From Bacillota bacterium (GTDB lineage: Bacteria > Bacillota_E > JAJZYS01 > JAJYTV01): DNA of 14,007 nucleotides. Below are positions 13,933 to 14,007 of the stretch, piece by piece. Numbering within the stretch: the stretch's first letter is position 1; each line of letters begins with the position of its first letter. Below the pieces are notes generated by a model. The model had not been told where the DNA came from. It ran no database searches and was given only the letters and a program-made list of their open reading frames with translations. The position numbers and the translations under genes are program-made. The stretch spans positions 1 to 14,007 of the forward strand of contig JAJZVM010000106.1 in the NCBI GenBank assembly GCA_021845645.1, read 5' to 3'.

Positions 13933-14007
13933 AAGGTGGTGTCAACAGTTGCCCGATTTGCTGGACAAGCCCAGACATCCGTTGTTCGTGCCGCCCCAGT
14001 GCCGGCT
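13933..14007. other. Window edge, possible end of another mobile element
   Basis: TGTCAACAGTTGCCCG begins at 13940, right where the GNAT pseudogene loses its start. TGT-led ends of this kind are common among insertion sequences. A plus-strand frame from an ATG at 13930 is also open to the edge, with AGGAG three bases before it, but the 26 residues are not recognisable. Too little sequence is present to decide. Confidence 0.2.

Noticed and set aside
1..14007. tRNA, rRNA, CRISPR arrays or tandem repeats
   Set aside because: No cloverleaf, rRNA-like stretch, or regularly spaced repeat was seen on either strand.

Overview
The window is a GC-rich bacterial chromosomal segment with strong Shine-Dalgarno (GGAGG) sites, several GTG/TTG starts and tightly overlapping operons. 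Gene types (a Bacillota-like GlpD, an ECF sigma with a zinc anti-sigma factor, an AGPS-like flavoprotein, an SCP2-domain protein, an ISAzo13 element) fit a GC-rich Gram-positive or Chloroflexota-type bacterium. The sequence alone does not settle the taxon.

Region 1 (1-5573, all minus strand) is a lipid/glycerol-phosphate operon. In transcription order it holds a YhfZ-family regulator (TTG start at 5573), a short gap with an AT-rich dyad that looks like an operator (4597-4614), an alkylglycerone-phosphate-synthase-like FAD enzyme, GlpD (GTGA overlap), a small SCP2 sterol-carrier-like protein, and a zinc medium-chain alcohol dehydrogenase (ATGA overlap) that runs off the left edge. The likely theme is glycerol-3-phosphate/dihydroxyacetone-phosphate and lipid or ether-lipid metabolism under control of the YhfZ-like protein.

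Region 2 (5574-6863) has a divergent plus-strand family 2 glycosyltransferase (GTG start at 5741), followed by a decayed J-domain (DnaJ-like) remnant with a frameshift and a ruined HPD motif.

Region 3 (6864-10909) is an ABC-2 type exporter operon whose ATPase gene is broken twice. One break is a 1-nt deletion in the Walker A codons. The other is a 2287-bp insertion sequence (8337-10623) flanked by a 3-bp TAA (TTA on the minus strand) duplication; removing it rejoins the reading frame exactly. The element carries one 695-codon ORF: an N-terminal DUF4338/DruA-like domain (the family named for the Druantia anti-phage system) fused in frame to a complete ISAzo13-family DDE transposase. A strong ribosome binding site inside the ORF could also make the transposase alone. 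This fusion is the most unusual item in the window.

Region 4 (11022-13213, minus) is an ECF sigma factor / zinc anti-sigma factor / secreted LppP-LprE-like protein cassette. Upstream, at 13288-13932, lies a GNAT acetyltransferase pseudogene with an internal deletion, a C-terminal frameshift and a lost start. The last ~70 bases may be the edge of another mobile element. I saw no tRNA, rRNA or CRISPR array.
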